Source of the DNA: Conidiobolus incongruus B7586
Lineage: Eukaryota; Entomophthoromycota; Entomophthoromycetes; Entomophthorales; Conidiobolaceae
NCBI GenBank assembly: GCA_000697335.1
Contig: JNEM01013339.1
Coordinates: forward strand, 1 to 22,223
Direction of reading: 5' to 3'
DNA length: 22,223 nucleotides
Shown here piece by piece: positions 1 through 10,713 of the stretch. Below the pieces are notes generated by a model. The model did not search any database. It saw only the letters and a program-made list of their open reading frames with translations, and was not told the DNA's origin. Each line of letters starts with the position of its first letter. Position 1 is the first letter of the stretch. Position numbers and translations under genes: made by a program.

Positions 1-412
1 TTAATTAATAATTAAAAGAATAATAATTAAAATTAATTTTTTAAATTTTAATAAATTTGAAATAATTTCTCTCTTAGCTTTAAAATAATTAATCTAATAA
101 TAAATTGTTAGTTTAAATAATATTTTATTATCAAAAGCTAATTATAAATTTTAAATAATTTTAAAAGATTTATGGTTTAATTTTATTAATATTAAAATAA
201 AAAACTTTTGATAATTATTATTTGGTTTAAGTATAATAAAATTAAAAAATTAATTTTAAAAAATTATTATATATATATATAATTAAAAACTATATATTCT
301 CTTATTTACTTTGTATATATTTTATTATTAAAAAACTAATAATAAGTTTGAAAAATCAAAAATTAAAAAATTTTCTATTTCTTTAATTCTATGGTAATAA
401 TATCAATAATTA
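1..412 (-). mobile_element. Tc1/mariner-like element, copy A, cut by window edge
   Basis: This stretch matches positions of about 20580-20947 in the same orientation, with many short identical blocks in the same order, for example the blocks around TAATAAATTGTTAGTTTAAA, ATAATATTTTATTATCAAAA and GTTTGAAAAATCA. In the fuller copy at 19690-20947 this is the end just upstream of the transposase-like region, so copy A holds only the upstream part and runs off the left edge. No open frame survives here. By eye the copies agree at roughly three positions in four, so the insertion is old. The right boundary near 412 is where similarity fades and is approximate. Confidence 0.6.
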
Positions 413-1331
413 GCTAATAATAATTGAATTTTTAATATGTTATGTTATTTAACTATTATAGTTGATCCTATTAATAAAATCATTTTTCCATAAGAAATCA
501 AAATTAAAGTATAAATTCTGAGTAAATTAACATGCTTGAACTAAGAAAATAATAGTATTTTTACCAGTCAATAGAAAGTTTAATATCAAATAATAATAGC
601 TTTTTTAAGTTATATTCAATATGATAATTAATTCACAAGTCTATTGCAAATTTAACATTATATTATTCAAAAATCAAAATCTGATATTATAAATTATAAA
701 TAGATAAAATATTATACAACATTATATATTTTCATTATCATATTATTTTAGAGCTATATATTGATGAAAAATATTAAAGATTATTATACAATTAATTTCA
801 TCAACTGTACTGATAGTTTTAACATAAACCAATTCAAATTTAATAATATCATCATCAATGATATTTTCACTATATATATAGTAGAATTGTTATATAATTT
901 AAATTTACTATATTTTAAAATTGATGAATTGCTATGATATAACACACTATTTAAATTGAATATCATTATACAAGTTTTTATATATGGATTATAATAAGTT
1001 TGGTAGAAATATGAATTTTATACTCTGTATTCAATACCTTTCAAATCATTATTGATTATATAAATTATCAATTTTTATTGTTTTTTTTTCGAATTATTCT
1101 TTTCTATACAATGTCAAAATGATATTAATTATTATTAGATTTAAAAATCATAATTTCATATTTAAATCATTTCATGAAATTATAATATTATTATTGTTTA
1201 TATTAAGATTATATATTGCAAAGATATATTTAATTTATATTTTATAATTAGGAATATAAACCAATATAACTTATTACAGAATAAGGTATAATTAATGTGT
1301 ACCAAACTATCATTATAATTTAATATTAATC
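413..1331. other. AT-rich intergenic DNA, no gene seen
   Basis: The stretch is almost entirely A and T with frequent stops in all frames. A 60-codon minus-strand frame at 784-966 is low-complexity (mostly Ile, Leu, Asn, Ser, Tyr) and has no family signature, so I do not call it a gene. Confidence 0.6.
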
Positions 1332-1643
1332 TAGTGTTGTGTTTTGTAATATAATTTGTAAATAATGATGGTTATTAGAAAAGTACTTGCAATACGGTTT
1401 GGTAAATTTATTAATTTTTCTCTAAAATTTGCTTGTTGTTGAGATGCCATAACAGAATATCCAATTCGTCATTCCTGGGTTTAAATAGTTTGTTCAGTGA
1501 ATGACATAGGGTTTAGTTAAAATCTAGCAAAGAGAATAAAGGATTATGTTGGATTATGGACCAAGAATGCCAATCTGTATTAGGAATAATATTGACTCAA
1601 CTATTAAATCGAGACTGACAGATATTTTCAAAACACAACACTA
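1332..1643. mobile_element. Candidate MITE with TA target duplication
   Basis: The 13-base end GTGTTGTGTTTTG at 1334-1346 recurs as its exact reverse complement, CAAAACACAACAC, at 1629-1641. Each end is directly flanked on the outside by TA (1332-1333 and 1642-1643). Perfect inverted ends with a TA duplication are the mark of Tc1/mariner-type insertions, and at about 308 bp without a transposase this would be a miniature non-autonomous element. The interior is richer in G+C than the flanks. One caution is that a TA flank is common by chance in such DNA. I saw no second copy in this window. Confidence 0.45.
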
Positions 1644-2567
1644 TATAAAATCATACATCAGCAGAGTTGAATAAATATTTATTAGGCTTAATGATTTGAT
1701 ATTAAAAATATTATGCAATATTACCATATGAATGCTATCATTTTACTATTTATAATTACAGTATTATATAAATTAAAAATACTACTTTATGAAATTAGGA
1801 TGAAAAAAGTTATACAAAAAATTTTTTTTCCTAATATTTAACTAATTTTTTAATAAAATTTTAATAATCTATTAAAACAAATTTAACCATCTTAAATATT
1901 ATTAAAAATATAATTAAAAAAATATTAGGTGATTTTTTTAATATAAAATGATGATTTTCCAATTGAATACAAAAGTCATATATTAATATATTTATATAAA
2001 TTGAAATATTAATCGAGTAATGAATTGTGAATTTTTAAATAAATTATCAAAATATATTAGTGATGTTTTGACTAATCAATTGGTTATAACATGCTTAGGT
2101 TAGTTTTGGAAAAGTTTTTTTTTGAATTTAAGCCTTGAGTTATTTTTAGTTTAGTATTGCATCAAAGTTTATAATGAATACTTGCTTTTCTAATCCATTG
2201 AAATATAATTTATATATAAATGAACTTATATATATTAAATATTCAACAGATAATACTCAAATAATCCATGGTATTAATGATGCATTAATTAATCAGTTGA
2301 ATTCGGTTCGGGAATTTATATTATCAGAATGTTTAGATTGGTTTCTGGGTAAATGCCAAGTGATTATATGACTTGTAAATTTAGATGAAAATAAGACTTT
2401 AATTCATATTCCGAGATTTTCCATGATTAGTTTGATTAAATAGATGGATTTTGAATGTGACATCATTTATTAATAGTATGGTGCGTGATATGTCAAAAAA
2501 ATAATATATATTAAATGTCTGAATTGTTTAGGACAACTAAGTTGAATCAATATAAATAATTTAAAAA
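1644..2567. other. Intergenic region upstream of the lyase gene
   Basis: No gene can be supported here. A 65-codon plus-strand frame at 2174-2371 begins with ATG and has mixed composition, but it matches no family I know, has no visible splice partners and lies in the likely promoter region of the lyase gene. The last part (2380-2560) is less A+T-biased and probably holds the promoter, but I see no canonical TATA box at a usual distance. Confidence 0.5.
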
Positions 2568-5014
2568 ATGTCTCAAGAAATACTCACTGGTTCTACTATT
2601 TTAGCTAAAAGTTTAAAAAGTTTGGGAGTTGAAGTGATCTTTGGTATAGTTGGTGTTCCTGTTGTTGAAGTAATTATTATAATAACTAAATAATTTTAAA
2701 AATTAATTGATACTGATTTTTCAGGTTGCTGAAGCTTGTATTGCTGAAGGGATCCGTTTTATCGGATGCCGTAATGAACAATCAGCTAGTTTTGCAGCTG
2801 GTGCTTGGGGTAATTAAATTAAATTTTACTTCAAAATTTAAAAATAATTATTGGCAATTAGGTTATTTGAACCAAAAACCAGGAGTAATATTATTTATTG
2901 AAACAATTATAAATTTTTGTAAATAGTCAACTGATATTTTATTAGGTCTGTTTGACAGTATCTGGTCCAGGTGTAGTAAATGGTAATTCTTGATAATTAT
3001 GATTAAAAACAACATTAACAATTTTAAAAATAGCTATTTCTGGTTTATACAATGCTCAGGTATTATCAAACATATCTATATAAGTTGAATAATATTATTA
3101 ATACCTTTGATAATTCTTAGGCTAATTGTTGGGTAATTTAATATTAACTTTTCAAAATTCGCATAAAGCTCATTGTAACCAAATTGAATATTATAGCCTA
3201 TGATATTAATTGGTGGTTCTTGTGAAACTAGCCAGGTATAATCAAATTTATTGAAATATTCAACATTTAAATTGATTATATTTTAGATTGGCATGGGAGC
3301 TTTTCAAGAACTGGATCAAGTCGATGCTTGCAGAAATTATACCAAGTACTATTTTTCTAATTCATAACATGTATTCAGTATATTAATTTTTTGTAGATTT
3401 TCTGGAAGATGCACTGATTTAGAAACAATTCCATTTATGGTTAACAAAGCTTATCAAGTTAGTAAAGCAGGACGTCCAGGTCCTACTTATGTTGACCTCC
3501 CTGCTGATTTAATTCAAACCAAAACCAACAAGCTACCTAAATTACCTGAACCTTTTGAGACTCCTTCATGTATACCAAATACTAAGGATCTTGCAGCTGC
3601 AATTGAAATTTTAAAAACTAGTAAAAGACCTTTATTGGTGGTTGGAAAAGGGTATGACTTAGTTATGAAATAATTTTAATTTTAATTTTAATTTAAAATA
3701 CTATTTAGAGCCACTTATGCAAGATGCGAAAATGAGTTAAAAAAATTAGTCGAAGAATTTCAATTCCCATTTTTACCTACCCCAATGGTAATTAGAATTA
3801 AAATATTAATTAACATATCTATTAATCGTCTACTAGGCCAAGGGAGTACTTCCAGATAGCCATACTTTAAATGTTGGATCTGCTAGAAGCCAAGCTCTTC
3901 GTAAAGCCGATGTGATTGTACTTTTGGGAGCAAGGTACTTACAACTATTATGCTTATCACTTGATTTTAACACATTATATATAGATTAAATTGGATGATG
4001 CAATTTGGTAATAGGCTCCACCCTCAAGCAAAAATCATTCAAGTAGATATCTGGCCTGAAGAATTTGGTGAGTTGACTCATTTTTTACTATGGATTTTAT
4101 ATGATAACAAAATTTAATAGGTATCAATAAAAAGATTGAAGTGGGTTTATTTGGCAACATTCCTCAAGTCATCAAATTGATATATGAAGGTTTGAAAGAA
4201 ACAAGCCAAAAGTTTAAATGGGCTCACTTTAAAAATGAATTACAACCTAATATTGAAAAAAACCAAGAAAAATTACAAAAATTTTTGAATGCGCCACTTT
4301 CTCCCTTAATGAATCACCAGCAAGCACTTCATACTATAGAACAAGTGCTTTCCGAACAGTTTAATGGTGACTATTTCTTGGTTAGTGAAGGAGCTAGGAC
4401 TATGGATGTCACCAGAATGTTAGTTTCATCTCATCTTCCAAGAAGACGTCTCGATGCAGGTATAGTCATTTAAACTAATTTATATAATTTTATATAGTTA
4501 ACATTGTTTAGGTACTTTGGGTGTTATGGGAATTGGTTTAGGATATGCTATTGCAGGTATATTAACAAAGAAAATGTAACTATAATTATTAACCATTTGT
4601 CTAGGGCAACTAACCCACCCGGATAAAAAGGTTGTTGCCATTATGGGAGACAGTGCTTTTGGCTTTTCAGCAATGGAAATTGAAACTGCGGCCAGATGCA
4701 AACTTCCTTTGATTATTATCATCATAAATAACAATGGCATTTATCACGGTTTAGACGATATTAAGGATGTTCCTTCACATAAGTTGCCTTCATTTACATT
4801 GATGCCTGAAACTAGATATGATCTCTTGGCCAATTCAGTTTATGGACAAGGGTTTTTAGTCAAGAACTCAACTGAACTTCAATCAGCTCTTCAAAAATGC
4901 TTTAACTTTGATGGTGTCAGTATTGTAAATGTAATGATTGATCACCGCGCTGCTAATGAAGGTTTATATTGGCTAACTCGAGAATTTTCTCCAGCCGGTC
5001 AATCCAAGTTATAA
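2568..5014 (+). CDS. HACL1: 2-hydroxyacyl-CoA lyase, peroxisomal, ThDP-dependent
   Basis: This enzyme splits 2-hydroxyacyl-CoA into formyl-CoA and a fatty aldehyde, the key step of peroxisomal alpha-oxidation. I reconstruct 15 exons: 2568-2669, 2725-2809, 2862-2884, 2946-2982, 3034-3059, 3121-3132, 3197-3235, 3287-3345, 3397-3651, 3709-3787, 3837-3934, 3985-4067, 4121-4459, 4512-4556 and 4605-5014. Introns are 48-64 nt, all GT-AG, and the frame closes exactly to 563 residues (human HACL1 has 578). The catalytic Glu lies in RNEQ (E52). GGSCETSQ and AFQELDQ follow the family pattern. The Mg/ThDP-binding motif runs from GDSAFGF (442-448) to NNNGIYHG (469-476), which fits HACL1 better than oxalyl-CoA decarboxylase (NNGGIY). 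The C-terminus SKL is a perfect PTS1 signal. The gene converges with the SDR gene 183 bp away. Oxalyl-CoA decarboxylase is the main alternative. Confidence 0.93.
3121..3132 (+). other. HACL1: 12-nt microexon of the lyase gene
   Basis: Four codons, ANCW, are flanked by an AG acceptor (intron 3060-3120) and a GTAATT donor (intron 3133-3196). Both splice sites are in phase 0. The residues are needed: with the next exon they give [11 protein letters not shown], matching the conserved NCWPLLVIGGS of human HACL1. Skipping it would delete four residues and keep the frame. Confidence 0.85.
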
Positions 5015-5049
5015 AAAGCCGCAGAAGTTTAAAATTATCCTTTTTTCAG

Positions 5050-5096
5050 AATAAATAGTATGCCTGGTTTATTAAATGTGAGAGATATTTAATAAA
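5050..5096 (+). terminator. Two AATAAA poly(A) signals after the lyase gene
   Basis: AATAAA occurs at 5050-5055 and again at 5091-5096, 36 and 77 nt after the stop codon, within the short space between two convergent genes. In DNA this rich in A and T the motif arises often by chance, so position is the main support. Confidence 0.45.
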
Positions 5097-5197
5097 GTAT
5101 TAAGTTTTAATAAATACTTGTAAAATCTAAATAATTGATTTTAAAAGTGTCAAATAAACCATTTAAATGTATTTAAAACATTTCAAACTGAATTAAA

Positions 5198-6578
5198 TTA
5201 TTTTTTCTCAACATAATTAATCATGAAATCGTTAGCTCTGGTAGTTTTATACAAGAACTTTCTCATTCCGACACTAAAAAACCTTAACAAAGGGAAAAAA
5301 TGACCATAAGTTGGGCACTTTATCTCATGATGGCGATGGATTTCTAATTCTTCAATGATCCAGTCAGCTAATGGCTCAGGTTCTTGTTCAGGCATCCAAA
5401 ATGTATTGAAATTTTGGGCTTCAATAAACAGTTTTGTAGTCAATTTGCCAGGCATTACCAAGGTAGTTTTAATAGAACAATCAGGGTAACTGACCATGAG
5501 ATCGTTATAAATAGATTCATGGAAGCTGATGAAGCCAGATTTGCTTGAGCAATATGCAGCTAATGAATTAATTACTAGTATTAATCATTTATCCTTGAAA
5601 ATAAATTGTAGATGATAATGTAATTATTAAAATTATCGATCGATATTAATATATAATTCAACTTACCCATGTATGCAGGGCCAACAAAACCAGCTAAAGA
5701 GGCGATATTAACCTAAGGTTAATTTCATTAATAAGGATTAAAAGTTTGAAAAATAAAAATTACAATATGTCCTAATTTTTGCTCAATTAAATGAGGTAGA
5801 ACATATTTAGTCAAAATCATGGGAGCCAATAAATTGACGTTCATAGTTCTATAATAAAAATTAATATTATTTTATAATAATAAACACAGTTACAATACAA
5901 TTTAATTTCTTCATCGGTATTCTTATCAAAGGGTCTTGTCTTTCCAACTGTTCCAGCATTATTCACCAGAATATGAGGTTTACCAACCTAGTTGTTATAT
6001 TTAAATAAGTTTTACAACCTCTTTAAATGCTCCAAGTTAAATTATACCTTATTTACAATTTCTTGAACAACATCTTTAATAGAATCCAAATCTGATAAAT
6101 TAGCTTTAAAATAATAAACATTTTCTATATTTAACTAGTTAATTTCTATTGTCATATTATAATTGATAATTATGATATGATACCCAGTTCATATGTTAAC
6201 GGAACAAGATCAATCACAGCTACTTTAGCTTCTTTGCGAACAAGGCGTTCAACTATAGCTTTACCCAGCCCATTGGATCCTTAAATAAAATGAATTAACA
6301 ATGTTTTATCTATGATATTACCAATTAATACCTCCTGTAACAATAGCAATCTTATCTCTCAAATCCAAAGGTTTGTTATTATAGCCTCTGGGCTCTTCAA
6401 AGTATTTAGAAATTAACTTGATACTTGATAATAAACTAAACCAGAATAAACTATAATTTTTGAGTTTACCAGAGCGAATCGTAATTTTATTTAAACAAAG
6501 TAAAATTAATCCTGAACTCCAATGAAATACACTATTTTCCAATAATTTAAAAATATCATTTGAATCTTTTATTAACAT
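5198..6578 (-). CDS. Membrane-anchored short-chain dehydrogenase (SDR16C/RDH10-like), copy 1
   Basis: This is a classical NAD(P)-dependent SDR. The seven exons, read downward, are 6578-6332, 6279-6184, 6124-6048, 5987-5899, 5848-5764, 5712-5667 and 5559-5198. All introns are GT-AG (49-107 nt), and the frame closes to 333 residues. A hydrophobic N-terminal stretch (about residues 17-60) likely anchors it in a membrane or lipid droplet. The cofactor motif is TGGSNGLG (81-88). NNAG is at 149-152, an Asn-containing helix is near 173-175, the catalytic Ser is 203 in NIAS, and YCSSK gives Tyr216 and Lys220. The C-terminal part carries CSIKTTLVMPGKL and EELEIHRH, as in 17-beta-HSD11/RDH10-type proteins acting on lipophilic alcohols or ketones. 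The substrate cannot be read from the sequence. All intron positions and phases are shared with the next gene, so the two are tandem duplicates. Confidence 0.88.
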
Positions 6579-6635
6579 TTTAATTAATACTAATATTTGA
6601 TTAATTATAACTGGAATCTGACGACTGTTAGATCC

Positions 6636-6643
6636 CTTATATA
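6636..6643 (-). promoter_or_regulatory. TATA box of SDR copy 1
   Basis: The minus strand reads GGCTATATAAGGGATC here, about 60 nt upstream of the ATG at 6578. The surrounding G and C make the motif stand out from the general AT background. The tandem paralogue has a matching element. Confidence 0.55.
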
Positions 6644-7094
6644 GCCAAAAGAGTATTAGACATGTGAAACAAAATCTCTATCCTAAATCGAATGATTTTT
6701 ATGGTTGTCTTGTTCTAATCCATGTTTCTTATTTGACATCGTCACCTTAATCAATATAAATAAACAGAATATCACATTTAAAACCTAATTTATCATTTTT
6801 AATAACCAAATTTTTGTTCATTATAATCATCTATAAAATTTAAATATATTTTAATAAACATTTCAGTAAGTATATTTTATTTTGTATTTAATTAAAACTA
6901 GAATTGTCATTTTTTTAAATTTAAATACACTTACTCAAGGATATATTTGTTTGTTCTTATTTTTAAATTTTGAATTTATTCTGAATTTCATTTAGTTAAA
7001 TTTGGAAATTCATCGGTTTTATTGATAAAAATTTGAAAATATGATTATAAAAAAGTTGTAAATATTAATATAAAAATATAATTTATTCATCAAA
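6644..7094. other. Spacer between the tandem SDR genes
   Basis: The spacer is AT-rich and has no open frame worth calling. It should contain the upstream regulatory region of SDR copy 1 and the 3' end of SDR copy 2. Confidence 0.6.
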
Positions 7095-8427
7095 TTATTG
7101 AGTTTTGTTTTTAGAATGGAAGTTCAACATAGCTTGATTAAATTTCATAGAATTAATTAATCCAGTCCTAAAACTGACATTAAAAATTCTAAAATAAGGT
7201 GTTAGATAAGCATATTTAGGGGCCATAATTTCATTATGACGATGAATCTCCAATTCCCTAACGATTCTATCAGCTAATTTGTCAATATCTTGCACTGGTA
7301 ATAAGAAGTAGCTAGCATGTTCTGCATTTTCAAAGAGTTTGGAATTAAGTTTTCCAGGCATTACCAGAGTTGTTTTGATAGAGCAGTTGGGATAGTACAC
7401 TATTAAATCGTTTCGAATGGACTCGTGAACTCCTATTAATCCCGATTTACTAGCACAATATGCTCCTATTATACTGTTAATAGCTATATCATATGTCATT
7501 GAATTAATATACCTAAATAAGCAGGAGCAACATGTCCTAAAATTGAAGCAATGTTGACCTATGAAATATATTAATCCAAACAAATTTTAATAACGATTAA
7601 AATGAAGTATCTTACAATATGTCCTACTTCTTGTTCAATCATCATTGGTAAGATATATCGGCAAAAATGCATCGGAGCATTCAGGTTAATTCCAAGTACC
7701 CTAACATTCTAATATTAATCTAATGAATTCAAAACATATTCCATATAGTACATATCAATCTCTTCTTCAGGAATTTTATCGAATGTATTAGCGGTTTTCA
7801 TAACACCTGCATTATTGATCAAAATAGTCGGTTTTCCAAGCTAATGGTTCATTTAATATTATACATTAAATATAAAGTTATCGATGTATTACTTTCTCAG
7901 CTACTTCATTAATCACCTTTTTAATCTCTTGCGGAAAAAGAACATTGCATTTGAAATAATGAACATTATCTATCAAAATATATGAATTATATGATATAAT
8001 GGATATAAATTAAGGATATATACCCAATTGGTAATCTAAAGGTGCAACATCAAGTACAGCGATAATAGATCCCTTCTTAGATAATTTTTCAACAAGACTT
8101 TTTCCTAATCCAGTGGCACCTAAATGATGTCAATTTATACAATATTAACTAATGGATTCCATATAATATATTACCACCAGTAATTAAAACGACTTTATCC
8201 TTTAGATCCAAAGGTTTGCCCTTGTAGCCTTTTGGTTGCTGAAGGATTTCATATACAAATTTGCAAACTATCCACAAGCCGAAGTGAGTCCAGCTGAGTT
8301 GGATGAGAGAACTCGACCAAGGTAGCTGGAACACAAATCTGAAAATTAGGATTAAAGCGGGGCCAAAACTCCAATGGAATATGGTATAATTTAATATATC
8401 AACTATGTCATCAGTATTTCGTATCAT
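7095..8427 (-). CDS. Membrane-anchored short-chain dehydrogenase (SDR16C/RDH10-like), copy 2
   Basis: A second SDR in tandem with the first. The exons, read downward, are 8427-8175, 8119-8024, 7969-7893, 7840-7752, 7700-7616, 7558-7513 and 7465-7095. Introns are 47-57 nt, and the frame closes to 338 residues. The start MIRNTDDIVDIL aligns with MLIKDSNDIFKLL of copy 1. Residues of about 19-62 are hydrophobic (FHWSFGPALILIF and on), a likely anchor. Motifs are TGGATGLG (83-90), NNAG (151-154), NIAS with Ser205, and YCASK with Tyr218 and Lys222, so the catalytic set is complete. The CSIKTTLVMPGKL and RELEIHRH blocks are shared with copy 1, but the last 30 residues differ. Exons 2-6 have identical lengths in both genes. 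The substrate is unknown; fatty alcohol, aldehyde or sterol-like compounds are plausible from the family. Confidence 0.88.
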
Positions 8428-8464
8428 TTTGAAAAAATATTTGTTATAATTAGATCAAACATCT

Positions 8465-8473
8465 CTTTATATA
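8465..8473 (-). promoter_or_regulatory. TATA box of SDR copy 2
   Basis: The minus strand reads CATATATAAAGAGATG here, about 40 nt upstream of the ATG at 8427. It corresponds to the TATATAAGG element of copy 1, which suggests the promoter was duplicated with the gene. Confidence 0.5.
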
Positions 8474-8721
8474 TGCTGAAACAATATAATGCATGACATA
8501 TACTTTAATCTATAATTGGTTAATATAATTTGTATTTTGTCAATAAAATTAGGGTTTGTTTCATAATATATAATTTCCTAATAGACTCTAAATTAATTCT
8601 GGTATTTTAGAATTACATATTTGGGTTCAATCTAGAAACAAATTGGATTAAAATCAAACCAATTTAACCGAAGTATTAAGCGATAAGAGAGAATACTCTG
8701 TTCGCTTGATCCTTATATTGT

Positions 8722-8761
<40 letters not shown>

Positions 8762-9394
8762 CATCTATTAATTATTCATGGTCATTAAATTATATAAGGT
8801 TAAAAGTTTATATCCTGACTTTAAAGACGATATTTATGATTTTAATTAGTTTGGATATTTTTAATAAATACGGGATATTTCCTAAGTTTGGATGCAGGGA
8901 TATAAATTAATTGCCTTAGTTGGAATATCTAGATTATTATTTGAATTGTAATAGATAAAATTAAGTACAATTAGTTAACTGTTTACTAATATTTAATTTT
9001 TTAAAATTTAAAGGATATAAATATATCAATATTTTAAATTTCTTTTCAATATATTTACAATGGAAGTTAAAAGTTTCAATCAAATATACTAATTAATTAT
9101 TAGAGCATTTCATTATAAATCAAAATAAAATCCAAGTCACTAGATTTCAATTAACGATTATAGTATGAAATAAATTATCACCAGATTATTTATCATTTTA
9201 TTCAGTTAAGATACATCTATAATTGCATATAACATTTTTGCCAATCAATTCTATATATCAATACATATAAAATAATTGAATTACATTTTTGGTCTAACGA
9301 TAATCAAGTTACCCAAAACAATCCAAATTTTGGATCACTCAGTAAATATTCAATAATTATGCAATCATATTACCAGGGTTAATATAAAACAATT
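8474..9394. other. Intergenic DNA between SDR copy 2 and the pseudogene
   Basis: Apart from the TA microsatellite listed separately I see no gene, RNA or transposon here. Frames are short and low-complexity. Confidence 0.55.
8727..8759. repeat. (TA)n microsatellite, 33 nt
   Basis: An uninterrupted alternation of T and A for 33 bases. It is followed by TTACATCTATTAATTATTC. A shorter TA run at 21582-21603 is likewise followed by TTACAT. Likely to vary in length between strains. Confidence 0.9.
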
Positions 9395-10713
9395 TATTTA
9401 TTTTTTTAGAATCATAATCCAACATAATCTTAACAGTAGTCAAAAACTTATGACTATAAAAAGAAATGTTTAAATTTCCAAATAGGATCATGAAGTACAC
9501 ATATTTAGGAATCATAATCAAATTATTATGATGAATAATTATTTCACGATATTTTTGTGTAATATATTAATAACTTGAATGGGCGCCATTAAATAGCGAG
9601 GACGTTCGCATTTGCCAAGTAACTCGGTGTTAAATTTCCTAGGTATGACTTAAGTGGTTTTGATAGAGCAGCTGGAATAGTTTTCCATTAAGTCATTTCT
9701 TATTAATTCACGGAATCTTATTAATCCTCTTATACTTGCACAGTACTATCCTATCAGAGTGCAATCACTTAGATAAACATATATCTATTACATTCTGTAG
9801 CTTAACCAGATTTCCAGGTGGAATGTGTCCTAAGAGTGAAGGTATATTTACCTAATTATGGTATGATATTTTCAATGTGGTTGAATAGTACGAGAATACA
9901 CTTAACACTATCTCAACCATTTTTTATCCGATCATTATTTGTAAAACATATTTCACTAAATGTATTGGAGCGTCAAGATTTATTTTACGAATCCTAACAT
10001 TACAATTCAACATTAAATCACTGATAATAATATATAGTATAGATCGAATATTCTTCAATTTCTTTATTTGGAATTTTGTTAAATACATAAGTTATTCTAA
10101 CGGTCCTAGCAACATTAATTAAAATTGTAGACTTTTGAATTTTATAATAATGTTAATTATTTTTTCTGATATTACTTGAAAGGAAAGATAATGATTTTTG
10201 AGTCTATATCATTAACAAATCCTAGATTTTACTAGAGTTAGTAATATATCATTTGAAGTAATGTTTATTATATATTGATATGTAAAATTTAAATTATATT
10301 ATTTATAAAATATAATGAAATATATAATTGATAGGTTAAAGAAACTATATCAATTACAACTAAAATGTATCTTTTTTGGGATAACTAACTGAATTCTTTT
10401 CTAATTCAATGGAATCTAACAAATGCTGTGTAACATGATACTATTTACGTTATATTAACATTAATAATAATAATAATGACTTTAACTTCCAAGTCCAATA
10501 GCTTGCACTTGTGACCTTTAGGTAGTTGAAGAATCTCATATGCCAATTTAGAATTGATTCGTAATCATGAATGAGTTTAACTAAGCTAAATCAAAGCATT
10601 GGATTAGAGTAGATGGCACATAAGCCAAATGGTTAAGATCCAAAGGAGGGCCAAAATTTCAGTGAAAGAGTATAACTTGATGAATTGATCCAATCTTCAG
10701 TATCTCGAATCAT
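9395..10713 (-). pseudogene. Decayed third SDR paralogue
   Basis: Minus-strand similarity to SDR copy 2 runs the full length in the same order. The start at 10713 reads MIRDTEDW (MIRNTDDI in copy 2), then AYEILQLPKG near 10530, the STILIN block near 10110, INLDAP near 9980, and GLIRFRELIRNDLM with CSIKTT near 9700. In-frame stops interrupt it, for example TAA at 10635-10633 (codon 27) and TAA at 9652-9650. The catalytic sites are gone: NNAG has become NVAR, and YCASK has become YCASI with a stop one codon before the Tyr. Former intron borders are still visible (AATGTTAG before the INLDAP exon), so it arose by duplication of genomic DNA, not from a spliced mRNA. It is closer to copy 2 than to copy 1. 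The 3' limit near 9395 is approximate. Confidence 0.85.

Noticed and set aside
1380-1448. Short minus-strand gene starting MASQQQANFREKL at 1450
   Set aside because: The first 20 or so codons look plausible and a GTACTT donor follows, but I find no downstream exon that continues it, and it lies inside the MITE-like element.
1546-1674. 42-residue plus-strand frame with mixed composition
   Set aside because: It is short, runs across the end of the MITE-like element, and has no recognisable similarity.
2174-2371. 65-codon plus-strand frame beginning with ATG
   Set aside because: No recognisable family, no splice continuation and a position in the likely promoter of the lyase gene; not supportable as a gene.
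2551-2558. TATAAATA as the TATA box of the lyase gene
   Set aside because: It lies only 10 nt before the ATG, which would place the transcription start downstream of the ATG; more likely AT-rich background.
2726-2926. 66-codon plus-strand frame inside the lyase gene
   Set aside because: It is a shifted frame across exon 2, an intron and exon 3; the conserved protein is read in the other frame.
4498-4740. 80-codon minus-strand frame opposite the lyase gene
   Set aside because: It is the antisense shadow of conserved exons 14 and 15.
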